64,000 bases of DNA from CAWAND01 sp963807065. Lineage in GTDB: Bacteria > Chloroflexota > Anaerolineae > Anaerolineales > E44-bin32. The position numbers and the translations under genes are program-made. Each line of letters starts with the position of its first letter. The first letter of the stretch is position 1. This document shows positions 55,374 to 63,015 of the stretch, piece by piece. Below the pieces are notes generated by a model. The model saw only the letters and a program-made list of their open reading frames with translations, was not told the origin of the DNA and did no database searches. The stretch is from NCBI GenBank assembly GCA_963807065.1, contig CAWDZQ010000003.1:124001-188000 (forward strand). The letters are read 5' to 3'.

Positions 55374-56057
55374 ATGTCACCGAAAAAGAAGGACCGTTTG
55401 ATCGTCTGGGTTTCGGCCGGTTTGGATGGGCTTTTTTGGCTGGTGATCCTCGCCTGCGTGGCGGTTGTGGCGTTGACCGCCACGTCGCCGTGGCTGCTGG
55501 GCAGGTGGGAGAGCCGCGGTTTGATCTCGGTGCCGGTGAGAATTGGCGCCGGGGAAACGCCCCAGTTTGATGTGGGATTTGCCGGCCAGTCGGCCGAATC
55601 CATTCGGGCAGCCTACGTGGACGAGGCCCAGGGCACCCTTTACCTTGAGACCACCAGCCTATCGGTGGTGGCCATCGCCAATGCCGCCAAGCTGCTGACG
55701 GGGATCGGCCTTGCCTACATCCTGTGGCTTCTGCGGGCGATCGTCAAGAAGGTGAAGGACGGCGAACCATTCGCCGAAGAGAGCGGGCGTCACTTGCGCA
55801 GGCTGGGATTTGGTGTCCTGGCGGTCGGCCTCCTGGTTCCGTTGGCCCAGTTCCTTGCTTCAAGGGAGATTCTGCACAGGCTGCCGGCGATGTCGCCGGC
55901 CATCAACCCTGGCCCGATCTTCGACAATCAGGTGATCTTGACCTCGCTCCTGATCCTGGTCCTGGCGCAGGTGTGGAGCTATGGGCTGGAGCTTCGAGCG
56001 CGACCGCGACTTGACGATCTGAGGCGGCCATGGCGATCAAAGTCAATTTGGACTTGA
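55374..56057 (+). CDS. DUF2975 membrane protein
   Basis: A 227-residue protein with four hydrophobic segments (GLFWLVILACVAVVALTAT, VAIANAAKLLTGIGLAYILWLL, LGFGVLAVGLLVPLAQFLAS, VILTSLLILVLAQVWSYGLEL). The short KKVKDGEPFAEESGRHLRRLG loop between helices 2 and 3 is the hallmark of DUF2975. GGAAGGA lies upstream of the ATG at 55374. It overlaps the XRE regulator gene by 28 bp. This pair is a widespread two-gene module; the membrane protein is thought to transmit a signal to the regulator. Confidence 0.82.
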   Translation: MSPKKKDRLIVWVSAGLDGLFWLVILACVAVVALTATSPWLLGRWESRGLISVPVRIGAGETPQFDVGFAGQSAESIRAAYVDEAQGTLYLETTSLSVVAIANAAKLLTGIGLAYILWLLRAIVKKVKDGEPFAEESGRHLRRLGFGVLAVGLLVPLAQFLASREILHRLPAMSPAINPGPIFDNQVILTSLLILVLAQVWSYGLELRARPRLDDLRRPWRSKSIWT

Positions 56058-56239
56058 TGTTGGTGAAGCGTGGCGTGTCACTGACCGAGTTGTCGCAGGC
56101 GGTCGACGTCACGTTGCCCAATCTTTCCATCCTCAAGACCAACAAGGCCCGCGCCATCCGCTTCTCGACTCTCGAGGCGATCTGTCATGTCCTCGAGTGT
56201 CAACCGGGGGACCTGCTGGAGTACGTGGCGGAGGCGTAG
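56030..56239 (+). CDS. XRE/Cro-type HTH regulator (YozG-like)
   Basis: A 69-residue DNA-binding protein that is almost only a helix-turn-helix (LVKRGVSLTELSQAVDVTLPNLSILKTNKARAIRFSTLEAIC). It ends CHVLECQPGDLLEYV, typical of the DUF2975-associated family. It probably binds the operator-like repeats upstream of its own operon at 55.3 kb. Confidence 0.88.
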   Translation: MAIKVNLDLMLVKRGVSLTELSQAVDVTLPNLSILKTNKARAIRFSTLEAICHVLECQPGDLLEYVAEA

Positions 56240-56360
56240 CCGGGGTCGGTCCATCACAAATCGATTGGTCCAGTTCGCGCCCGACCCATGGTCGGGCGCG
56301 ACAGCATTCGCCCGGCCAGAGATGTTCCCCGTCGCCCGTGCCAGGCTACTTGCCGCCCCT

Positions 56361-56398
56361 CATAGATATCTTCTATGACCTGCGATAGACAGATCGCA
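56361..56398. promoter_or_regulatory. Two adjacent operator-like dyads
   Basis: CATAGA-TATCT-TCTATG (56361-56377) and TGCGAT-AGACAG-ATCGCA (56381-56398) are perfect inverted repeats in an AT-rich stretch upstream of the sulfur operon. They are likely binding sites for unidentified regulators, for example the ArsR or LysR proteins of this locus. Confidence 0.5.
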
Positions 56399-56405
56399 TA
56401 TCGTT

Positions 56406-56449
56406 TGTGACAAATTTCACTAATAAAAGGCCACTGGGAGGACTATAAG
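56406..56449 (+). promoter_or_regulatory. Predicted class II CRP-type promoter of the sulfur/redox operon
   Basis: TGTGA CAAATT TCACT (56406-56421) matches the CRP-family consensus at nine of ten half-site positions. A -10-like TATAAG is at 56444-56449 and there is no good -35 box. The predicted start near 56456 places the palindrome at about -42, the classic class II activator position overlapping the -35. A CRP/FNR-family activator is therefore likely. Confidence 0.6.
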
Positions 56450-56458
56450 TTAAGCGTT

Positions 56459-56474
56459 TCCGCAATTAAGCGGA
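56459..56474. promoter_or_regulatory. ArsR-type operator candidate
   Basis: TCCGC-AATTAA-GCGGA, with a second TTAAGCG half-site just upstream at about 56450. It lies immediately after the predicted transcription start, where an ArsR-family repressor would block transcription of its own operon. Confidence 0.55.
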
Positions 56475-56499
56475 TCGCGTAACAACGGAGTGCTCACAG

Positions 56500-56847
56500 A
56501 TGCGTCGTTCGATGCACGAAGCCGCAAAGTGCGCTGAGATCCACCGACTGCTGGCCAACCCGCGTCGGCTGATGATCGTGTGGCTGTTGGAGCGGAAGGA
56601 GCGTTCGGTCGGCGAACTGGCCGAAGCCATAGGAGCCTCGCTCCAGTCGACCTCCCAACATCTCCGGTTGATGCGCGAGCATGGATTGCTTGGATCGCGG
56701 CGGGATGGACAAACGGTCTACTACATGATCGAAGGGCAGGTTAGCCCCGGAACGGCTTTGCGGCTGGAACCGCTCACGGCCGATTTGACGCCGGCAGATG
56801 ATAACCGGCATTCGAAGACCCAAACCAAGGAGATCTCTCATGTCTGA
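56500..56847 (+). CDS. ArsR-family regulator, first gene of the sulfur/redox operon
   Basis: A 115-residue winged-helix protein. EIHRLLANPRRLMIVWLLERKERSVGELAEAIGASLQSTSQHLRLMREHGLLGSRRDGQTVYYMI-type sequence contains the whole ArsR HTH and wing. Only one cysteine (Cys11) is seen, so it lacks the cysteine pair used by SqrR/BigR-type persulfide sensors and by metal-sensing ArsR proteins. It overlaps tusA by 8 bp and so is co-transcribed with the sulfur genes, which it probably controls. A dyad sits just upstream. Confidence 0.85.
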   Translation: MRRSMHEAAKCAEIHRLLANPRRLMIVWLLERKERSVGELAEAIGASLQSTSQHLRLMREHGLLGSRRDGQTVYYMIEGQVSPGTALRLEPLTADLTPADDNRHSKTQTKEISHV

Positions 56848-57094
56848 ACAGGTACTTGACCACATCGAAGCCGCCAAGGTCGTTGACGCGCGTGCCATGG
56901 CCTGTCCCGGCCCGCTGCTGGAGGCCAAGAAAGGCATCGCTGAAGTCAAAGTTGGCGAGGTGCTCGAAGTCTGGTCCGGTGACCAGGGCACCAAGAACGA
57001 CATGCCGCGCTGGTGTAACAAAGTTGGCCACGAATTCCTCGGGTGGATGCCAGCCGAGGGCTACGACCGGCTGTTCATCCGCCGAGCGCAATAG
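56840..57094 (+). CDS. tusA: TusA-family sulfur-carrier protein
   Basis: An 84-residue TusA/SirA protein. The essential CPxP motif is at Cys22 (MACPGPLLEAKKGI), which carries a persulfide sulfur in the family, and a second cysteine is at Cys59 (RWC). AAGGAG lies before the ATG at 56840. TusA moves sulfur between cysteine desulfurase or rhodanese donors and acceptors such as DsrE and Hdr-like enzymes. Here it is embedded in a Qmo-type operon, so a link between sulfane sulfur and quinone-coupled redox is likely. Confidence 0.92.
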   Translation: MSEQVLDHIEAAKVVDARAMACPGPLLEAKKGIAEVKVGEVLEVWSGDQGTKNDMPRWCNKVGHEFLGWMPAEGYDRLFIRRAQ

Positions 57095-57105
57095 GCGAGG
57101 GAGCC

Positions 57106-57555
57106 ATGGCAGCGCGCCCACCCACGCAGCAGACCAAGATCCTGATCTTGGGCACGCTGTCTGGTGGTTATCGAGCGGCAAACTCGGTGGGGCAGATCCA
57201 CACCGACTATCCGTCCAACACCTACATCCTGCCCATCGTCTCGGCGGCGATGTTCTCGGAGACCTTCTACCTGGACACCTTCGAGCACGGCATCGACGCT
57301 GTCATTGTGATGTACAGCGGCACCGACAGCCCATACAAGGGAAGCGCCGAGCAAACCGCCCAGATCATCAACCGCACGTATCCCCTGATGAAGGAGCGCG
57401 GAATCGATACACGCCGCTTGCGCCTGGTGGCCATATGCACCGTGTGCACGACGGCCTTTCTTAAAGAGATCCAGCTCATGGAAGGGGTGCTGGCTGAAAT
57501 CGGGCCCGTCTCCGACGAGCTGGCTCGCACACCGCCGGAGCTCCAGCCGGCCTAG
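57106..57555 (+). CDS. FlpD/MvhD-like protein lacking the usual cysteines
   Basis: A 149-residue protein. GGYRAANSVGQIHTDYPSNTYILPIVSAAMFSETFYLDTFEHGIDAVIV-type sequence follows the FlpD/MvhD (hydrogenase delta subunit) pattern, and GIDTRRLRLVAI fits its C-terminal half. Positions that usually carry cysteine for the iron-sulfur cluster read VSAAM and MYSGTDSPYK. The only cysteines are Cys111 and Cys114 (CTVC) near the end. FlpD proteins pass electrons to HdrA-type flavoproteins, and in Desulfovibrio a domain of this type is fused to QmoB. Here it is separate. It may be a structural or sulfur-binding partner; its function is inferred. Confidence 0.65.
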   Translation: MAARPPTQQTKILILGTLSGGYRAANSVGQIHTDYPSNTYILPIVSAAMFSETFYLDTFEHGIDAVIVMYSGTDSPYKGSAEQTAQIINRTYPLMKERGIDTRRLRLVAICTVCTTAFLKEIQLMEGVLAEIGPVSDELARTPPELQPA

Positions 57556-57578
57556 TCAGTGCAAAAGAGGGTTGTTAG

Positions 57579-58934
57579 ATGAAGCCAGATGAACGCTTAC
57601 GTGTAGATGCGATGGTGGTCGGCGGGGGGATCGCCGGGATGCAGGCCTCGCTGGACCTTGCCGGGCAGGGATATCGCGTGGCCCTGGTCGAACGCCAGCC
57701 GAGCATCGGTGGCAAGATGGCCGCCTTGAGCAAGGTCTTCCCGACCCTGGATTGCTGCAGCTGTATCACCACCCCCAAGATGTCGGCCGTGGCCCATCAC
57801 GAGAACATCGAGGTCCTGACTTACACCGAAGTCGACTGGGTGGATCACTTTGGCGGCCACTTCCTGGCACATGTCACCCTCAAACCGCGCTACGTTGACG
57901 AAGACACCTGCACCGGATGTCGCAAGTGCGAGTATGCCTGCCCGGTTGATGTTCCGGATGTCTTCCAGATGGGGATGACCGCCCACCGCGCCATCCGCGT
58001 CCCATTCTCGACGGCGGTGCCTCAGAAGGCCGTGCTTGATATGGACAATTGCCTGCTGTGCGGCAAGTGTGAGGCGGCCTGTCCGGTGGAGGACTGTATC
58101 GACTTTGGCCAGGAAGCGCGGGCGATGGTGATCGAGGCGAATGCCATCGTGCTGGCGACCGGTTTTGAGACCACACCTCGGGATGCCAAGGCCGAATACG
58201 GCGCCGGCGCCTATCCGAATGTGATTGATGGTCTGATGATGGAACGATTGCTTGCCCCCACAGGTCCCTACCTGCATGTGCTGCGGCCATCCGATGGAAG
58301 GGAGCCCGAGTCGATTGCCTACGTACAGTGTGCCGGTTCACGGGATGAGACCGTGGGCGTGCCGTACTGTTCGCGGGTGTGCTGTATGTATGCGGTCAAG
58401 CAGGCGATGCTCCTGGCGGGTACTCTGCCCCTGGCCGATATCACCATCTATTACATGGACATACGCACCTTTGGCAAGGGCTATGAGCAGTTCTATCAAA
58501 CCGCTAAGGCGATGGGCGTCGAATTTGTCAAGGGCAAGGTGGCCCGCATCACCGAAGACGATGAGCGCAATCCCGTCGTCCGCGTCGAAGTCATCGATGC
58601 TGAATTGAAGATCCTGGAGCGCAAACACGATTTGGTCGTGCTCTCCGTGGGGATGGTGCCGGCTTTTGATCCCACCGAGACCTATGCCGTGCCCACCGGT
58701 AACGATGGTTTTGTCGAGCAGACCTCGCCCAACCTGTCCCCCACGTTGACCGGCCGGCCGGGCGTCTTTGCCACCGGGACCGCGATGGGGCCGATGGACA
58801 TCGTCGACTCGATCGTGCTGGCCGGGGCGGCCGCTTCCGAAGCCGCCGCGTACCTGGAAGCTCTGCGGAGTGAGGACTCTTCAGCGGTCCACAACGGTCA
58901 CAACGGCCGAGAAAAGGTCATGATCCATGCCTGA
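57579..58934 (+). CDS. qmoA: QmoA-type HdrA-like flavoprotein
   Basis: A 451-residue FAD and iron-sulfur protein. FAD-binding VVGGGIAGMQASLDLAGQG is at about 13-31. Two ferredoxin-type [4Fe-4S] sites follow: Cys111/114/117/121 and Cys158/161/164/168 (CLLCGKCEAACP). The conserved SRVCCMYAVKQA and a second FAD motif (GVFATGTAMGPMDIVDS) are also present. In sulfate reducers QmoA is part of the quinone-interacting complex that supplies AprAB with electrons. It overlaps the next gene by 8 bp. No AprAB gene is in the window, so its partner here may be a sulfur-carrier pathway. Confidence 0.85.
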   Translation: MKPDERLRVDAMVVGGGIAGMQASLDLAGQGYRVALVERQPSIGGKMAALSKVFPTLDCCSCITTPKMSAVAHHENIEVLTYTEVDWVDHFGGHFLAHVTLKPRYVDEDTCTGCRKCEYACPVDVPDVFQMGMTAHRAIRVPFSTAVPQKAVLDMDNCLLCGKCEAACPVEDCIDFGQEARAMVIEANAIVLATGFETTPRDAKAEYGAGAYPNVIDGLMMERLLAPTGPYLHVLRPSDGREPESIAYVQCAGSRDETVGVPYCSRVCCMYAVKQAMLLAGTLPLADITIYYMDIRTFGKGYEQFYQTAKAMGVEFVKGKVARITEDDERNPVVRVEVIDAELKILERKHDLVVLSVGMVPAFDPTETYAVPTGNDGFVEQTSPNLSPTLTGRPGVFATGTAMGPMDIVDSIVLAGAAASEAAAYLEALRSEDSSAVHNGHNGREKVMIHA

Positions 58935-60996
58935 GCCACAAGAACTATTCCGTCATCCTGAAGATGGCAAGGCCGATGACGCAGAGCTCAGAATCGGCGT
59001 CTACACCTGCTACTGCGGCGGCAACATCGGCGACGTGGTCGATGTCGAAGCGGTCGCCAAGGCCCTTGGCCAGCTCCCAAACGTAGTCGTCTCTCGCACA
59101 GACGCCTCCACCTGCTCGGACTCCGGCCAGGCGATTATCGAGCAGGATATCCGGGAGCAGCACCTAAACAGGGTGGTCATCGGCTCGTGTTCTCCGTTTC
59201 TGCATGAGCAGACCTTCCGGGGCACGATGCTGCGGGCCGGGCTAAACCCCTATCTCTACCATCACGTCGGTATCCGAGAGCAGGACAGCTGGGTCTCGCA
59301 TGCCGACCCACAGGGTGCCACCGAGAAGGCCATCCGCTTGATCGGCGCTGGCGTGGCCAAGGCCCGTTTCTTGGAATCACTCGATCCGATCAGGCTCGGG
59401 GCGCAAAAGCACGCCGTGGTGGTGGGCGGCGGGGTGGCGGGTTTGCGAGCCGCACGCGATATCGCCCTACGCGGGCTCAGGGTCACGCTGGTAGAGAAGA
59501 CCCCCTTCCTGGGTGGGCACATGGCGCAGCTGGGCAAGGCCTTTACCACTGAGATCCCCGCGCAAGCGACACTCAAGGCTCTGATCGACGATGTGATGAG
59601 CGATCCTAAGGTGACGGTGCTTACCAATACCGAAATCGTGGGGTTTGCCGGTTACGTCGGCGACTTTCAGGTGAAGCTGCGCCAGACGCCGCGTGGTGTA
59701 TCCGGGGATGAGCCCGGAACCGCCGCTGCCATGGCCGCCTGCCCCGTGGAACTGCCGGATGAGTTCAACTATGGGCTGACGCTTCGCAAAGCCATTTACC
59801 ACCTCTATCCAGGCTGCAGCCCTGCCACGCCGGCGATTGATTGGGAGCACTGCACGTTGTGTAGGGAGTGCGCCAAGGCCTACCCGGAGGGGATCAGCCT
59901 CGAGACCACACCTAAGGAATTCGAGGTCAATGCCGGGGCGATCGTCATGGCGACCGGCTTCCGGCCGTATGAGCCTCGTCAGGGCGAGTACGGCTACAAG
60001 GAACTCCCTGAAGTGGTCACTCTGCCGCAGTTCATCCGAATGCTGGCGCTGGCCGAGGGCTCAGATGTCCTGACCTGGAACGGCCATCCGGTCCGGGATA
60101 TCGCCATGGTGCACTGCGTGGGGAGCCGCCAGATTGAAGACGTGCACTCACCCCAGGCGGACGGGAAGATAAATCCCTACTGCTCGCGGGTGTGCTGTAC
60201 GGCTACGCTGCACACCGCCCTCGAACTGCGGCAGAAGTTCCCCGAAGTGAACGTGTATGACGTCTATCAGGATATCCGGACCTACGGCCGAGGTCACGAA
60301 GAGTTCTACCGCCGGGCCAGCCAATCCAACGTGCGCTTTATGCGCTTCCTGCCCGAGGAAGCGCCTTCGGTGCTGGCCGCCGAAGTCGGGGACTCTCGGC
60401 CGGTGCTGGTCAGAGTCAAAGACACATTGACCTGGGGGCGTGACCTCGAGGTAGCGGTCGATCTGGTGGTGCTGGCGGTGGGCATGATGCCCAATGCGGT
60501 GGACGACCTGATCGACCTCACAAAGATCGCGGCGGGCAACGATCGTTTTCTTCTGGAGGTCCATCCCAAGCTGCGGCCGGTGGAAACGGCCGTCAGCGGG
60601 ATCGTCCTGGCAGGAACCGCTCAGAGCCCAATGAATATCCAGGAGAGTTGTGCCTCAGCCGGGGCGGCCGCCGCCAAAGTGAGCTCCTTGCTCAGCCGAG
60701 GAAAGGTTGAGCTGGAGCCCTTCGTGGCCCGCGTCGATTTGAGCCGCTGCGAGGGCAACGGGGCGTGTGTCGAGGTGTGCCAGTACGAGGGTGCCATTCG
60801 CCTCGAGCCAGTCCCTGATGCCGGCGTTGACGCCAGGCGGGCCGTCGTGACTCCCGCCAACTGCGCTGGCTGCGGTGTGTGCGTGGGAGCCTGTCCGAAC
60901 CAGGCGATCGACATCCAGGGATGGACCATCGGTCAGTACCAGGCCATGGTGGCGGCCATCGCTGCCGACATCCATCCGGTGGAGGTGGAAGCATGA
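58927..60996 (+). CDS. qmoB: QmoB/HdrA-type flavin and iron-sulfur subunit
   Basis: A 689-residue protein. The N-terminal HdrA domain (VYTCYCGGNIGDVVDVEAV, SCSPFLHEQTFRG) precedes the FAD domain (VVVGGGVAGLRAARDIALRG, about 159-178). An internal cluster motif reads CTLCRECAKAY, with tyrosine in place of the fourth cysteine. SRVCCTATLHTALEL is the usual Cys-Cys segment, and the C-terminus has two ferredoxin motifs (CEGNGACVEVC and CAGCGVCVGACP). It lacks the MvhD-like tail of Desulfovibrio QmoB; a separate FlpD-like gene is upstream. It probably relays electrons between FAD and its partner. Confidence 0.85.
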   Translation: MPEPQELFRHPEDGKADDAELRIGVYTCYCGGNIGDVVDVEAVAKALGQLPNVVVSRTDASTCSDSGQAIIEQDIREQHLNRVVIGSCSPFLHEQTFRGTMLRAGLNPYLYHHVGIREQDSWVSHADPQGATEKAIRLIGAGVAKARFLESLDPIRLGAQKHAVVVGGGVAGLRAARDIALRGLRVTLVEKTPFLGGHMAQLGKAFTTEIPAQATLKALIDDVMSDPKVTVLTNTEIVGFAGYVGDFQVKLRQTPRGVSGDEPGTAAAMAACPVELPDEFNYGLTLRKAIYHLYPGCSPATPAIDWEHCTLCRECAKAYPEGISLETTPKEFEVNAGAIVMATGFRPYEPRQGEYGYKELPEVVTLPQFIRMLALAEGSDVLTWNGHPVRDIAMVHCVGSRQIEDVHSPQADGKINPYCSRVCCTATLHTALELRQKFPEVNVYDVYQDIRTYGRGHEEFYRRASQSNVRFMRFLPEEAPSVLAAEVGDSRPVLVRVKDTLTWGRDLEVAVDLVVLAVGMMPNAVDDLIDLTKIAAGNDRFLLEVHPKLRPVETAVSGIVLAGTAQSPMNIQESCASAGAAAAKVSSLLSRGKVELEPFVARVDLSRCEGNGACVEVCQYEGAIRLEPVPDAGVDARRAVVTPANCAGCGVCVGACPNQAIDIQGWTIGQYQAMVAAIAADIHPVEVEA

Positions 60997-61295
60997 CCGA
61001 CAAATCTGCCGCTAAGCAGCGCATTGCCAGGCTCAAAGCGCTGCGTGGAGTGCATCAGGAGAGTGTCGATCGCACCCAGGCGCTGCTTAAGGAGCAACAG
61101 GCGTTCCGCAAGAAGTTGAGGGCGGCCATGATGGGGGAGCCCAAGACGATCCCCGAGATCGCCGCCAGCGCCGAACTTCCCAGTGAAGACGTGCTCTGGC
61201 ACGTGATGGCAATGAAGAAGTACGACCTGGTGCGGGAGGTTGGCAAATCGGGCGACTACTACCAATATGCGCTGGCGGAAGGTGAGACCTCATGA
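60993..61295 (+). CDS. Small winged-helix-like protein of the Qmo operon
   Basis: A 100-residue protein. The first half is a charged helix (KQRIARLKALRGVHQESVDRTQALLKEQQAF-type pattern); the second half (IPEIAASAELPSEDVLWHVMAMKKYDLVREVGKSGDYYQYAL) looks like a winged helix. It overlaps both neighbours by 4 bp and sits between qmoB and qmoC, so it is probably made in step with the complex. It has no cysteines and no family I can name. It might be an assembly factor, a regulator or an accessory subunit. Confidence 0.6.
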   Translation: MTDKSAAKQRIARLKALRGVHQESVDRTQALLKEQQAFRKKLRAAMMGEPKTIPEIAASAELPSEDVLWHVMAMKKYDLVREVGKSGDYYQYALAEGETS

Positions 61296-62464
61296 GCGTG
61301 CGCGTGGATCCAAGTTTGGCAAATGAGTTGAAAGGTTACGGTGCGCCGGCGCTCGAGGCGTGTTTCAACTGCGGCAATTGCACCGCCGTATGTCCGCTGA
61401 CCGATGATAGGCATGCCTTTCCTCGTGACGTCGTGCGAATGGTCCAACTCGGCCTGCGGGATGAACTCAAGTCCAGCCTCGATCCGTGGCTGTGTTACTA
61501 CTGCGGCGATTGCTCCCTGACGTGCCCGCGCGGGGCCGACCCCGGCGAGACCATGATGTCGGTCCGGCGCTGGCTGACGGCACAATTCGATTGGACAGGG
61601 CTGGCGACCAAGTTCTACACCTCCAAGGCCTGGGAGCTCGGGTCAATGCTGGTGGTGGGCTTGATGGTGGCGCTGGCTTTTGTGTTCTATCACGGGCCGG
61701 TCATGACCGACAAAGTGGCATTGAACACATTTGCCCCTGCCCGTTTCATGCACTTCGCCGATTGGGCGATGGCCATCGGATTGCTGATCTTCGTGGCCGG
61801 CAACGTGTTCCGAATGCATCAGTCAGTGATGGGTGAGGGCCGCGGGCCGCGCCCTCCGCTCAACGCTTATCTCAGCGAGGCTTGGCGCCTAGCCTATCAC
61901 TTCGTGACCCAGCGTCGCTTTGCTGCCTGTGGGGACGATGAACCGGATCCGAGCCAGCGACGCCAGAAGAGGATGAATTGGCTCAGTCACCTGCTGCTGG
62001 TGAGCGGGTATGTGATCATGCTGGTGATGGTCGTCTTCTTCCTGCCGTGGTTCCAGACTGACAGAATCTACCCCGTCACCCATCCACAGCGGTGGCTCGG
62101 CTACTACGCCACCATCGTACTTCTCCTGGGTGGCGCATATGGGCTTTGGTCTCGGATCAAGAAGTCGGGGCAGCTTCACCAATTCTCTCATCCGAGCGAC
62201 TGGGTATTTCCGGCGTTGCTGGTCCTGGTTGCCTCGACCGGAATTCTGATTCACATCTTCCGCTATGCCGGTGCTCCGCAGCTGACGTACATCACCTACG
62301 TCGTCCATCTGGCGTTCGCCGCCCCGATGCTGATCCTGGAGGTGCCCTTCGGCAAGTGGTCCCATCTCTACTACCGCCCTCTGGCGGTCTACTTCGACAA
62401 GGTCAAGGAACGCGCGTCACAGGTCCGGCGCTTGCCCGAATCGACGCCGGCCCTGGCCAACTAG
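61292..62464 (+). CDS. qmoC: QmoC-type membrane subunit (HdrC-like plus cytochrome b)
   Basis: A 390-residue protein. Residues 24-34 (CFNCGNCTAVC) and 68-78 (CYYCGDCSLTC) are two [4Fe-4S] sites of the HdrC type. The rest is membrane: SMLVVGLMVALAFVFYH, DWAMAIGLLIFVAGNVFRMH, WLSHLLLVSGYVIMLVMVVFFLPW, YYATIVLLLGGAYGLW, WVFPALLVLVASTGILIHIF, YVVHLAFAAPMLILEV. Paired histidines in these helices suit a NarI-like cytochrome b with two hemes. It should exchange electrons with menaquinone and pass them to QmoA/B. ATGA overlap with the previous gene. Confidence 0.88.
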   Translation: MSVRVDPSLANELKGYGAPALEACFNCGNCTAVCPLTDDRHAFPRDVVRMVQLGLRDELKSSLDPWLCYYCGDCSLTCPRGADPGETMMSVRRWLTAQFDWTGLATKFYTSKAWELGSMLVVGLMVALAFVFYHGPVMTDKVALNTFAPARFMHFADWAMAIGLLIFVAGNVFRMHQSVMGEGRGPRPPLNAYLSEAWRLAYHFVTQRRFAACGDDEPDPSQRRQKRMNWLSHLLLVSGYVIMLVMVVFFLPWFQTDRIYPVTHPQRWLGYYATIVLLLGGAYGLWSRIKKSGQLHQFSHPSDWVFPALLVLVASTGILIHIFRYAGAPQLTYITYVVHLAFAAPMLILEVPFGKWSHLYYRPLAVYFDKVKERASQVRRLPESTPALAN

Positions 62465-62518
62465 TCCACCCACACGGAAATCGCGGCGCGAGCCGAATAC
62501 TTACTGCAGGAGGCTGCA

Positions 62519-62893
62519 ATGGCTGAGAACGGAACCAACAAGATGGTCGTCGTCTGCAACGGCGATGAGGGCAAGAACATCCTGCCGACGCTGATCTTCG
62601 CCACGTCGGGGATCGCCATTGGCGACGAAGTGCACGTGTTCTTCTGCCCGGCGGGCGCCAAATGGGCCCTCAAGGGCGAGCTGGAAAAGCTGGGTGAGCC
62701 TAAGGGTCTTCCCAAGCCGCTCGAGCTCTGGGACACAATGATTTCGCAGGCGGCCAAGGTGACGCTGTGCGAACTGGCTCTCGAGAACAAGGGGATTGTG
62801 CCCGAAGACCTGCGAGACAAGCGCATCAAGATCGAGAAGGCGCCGCCCTTCCTGATGGACGCCGAAGGGGCCGGCAGGACCTACACCTTCTGA
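62519..62893 (+). CDS. DsrE/DsrF-like (DrsE_2-type) sulfur-relay protein
   Basis: A 124-residue protein with MVVVCNGDEGKNILPTLIFATSGIAIGDEVHVFFC, which fits the DsrE-like fold. Cys13, Cys43 (FFCPAG) and Cys84 (TLCELAL) are the cysteines; Cys43 or Cys84 are the likely sulfur carriers. DsrE-type proteins accept persulfide sulfur from TusA in sulfur oxidisers. AGGAGG precedes the ATG at 62519, 54 bp after qmoC. The product ends just before a bidirectional terminator. Confidence 0.8.
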   Translation: MAENGTNKMVVVCNGDEGKNILPTLIFATSGIAIGDEVHVFFCPAGAKWALKGELEKLGEPKGLPKPLELWDTMISQAAKVTLCELALENKGIVPEDLRDKRIKIEKAPPFLMDAEGAGRTYTF

Positions 62894-62961
62894 CCCAGCC
62901 TGAGCCGTTCACTGGTGCTCGCTTCTGTTGCACCAGCCGGACGGCCACGAACCTGAATGCA

Positions 62962-62988
62962 AAGCGGCTCCCTCAAAGGGAGCCGCTT
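62962..62988. terminator. Bidirectional terminator of the sulfur operon and LysR gene
   Basis: AAGCGGCTCCCT (62962-62973), loop CAA, AGGGAGCCGCTT (62977-62988). A perfect 12-bp stem between two convergent genes. Confidence 0.85.
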
Positions 62989-63015
62989 CGTTGTCCATCC
63001 ATTGGCTGGGAGAAT

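Noticed and set aside
57106..57555. Annotation as a DsrE-family protein
   Set aside because: Residue pattern around GGYRAANSVGQ and RRLRLVAI fits FlpD/MvhD better; the true DsrE-like gene is at 62519.
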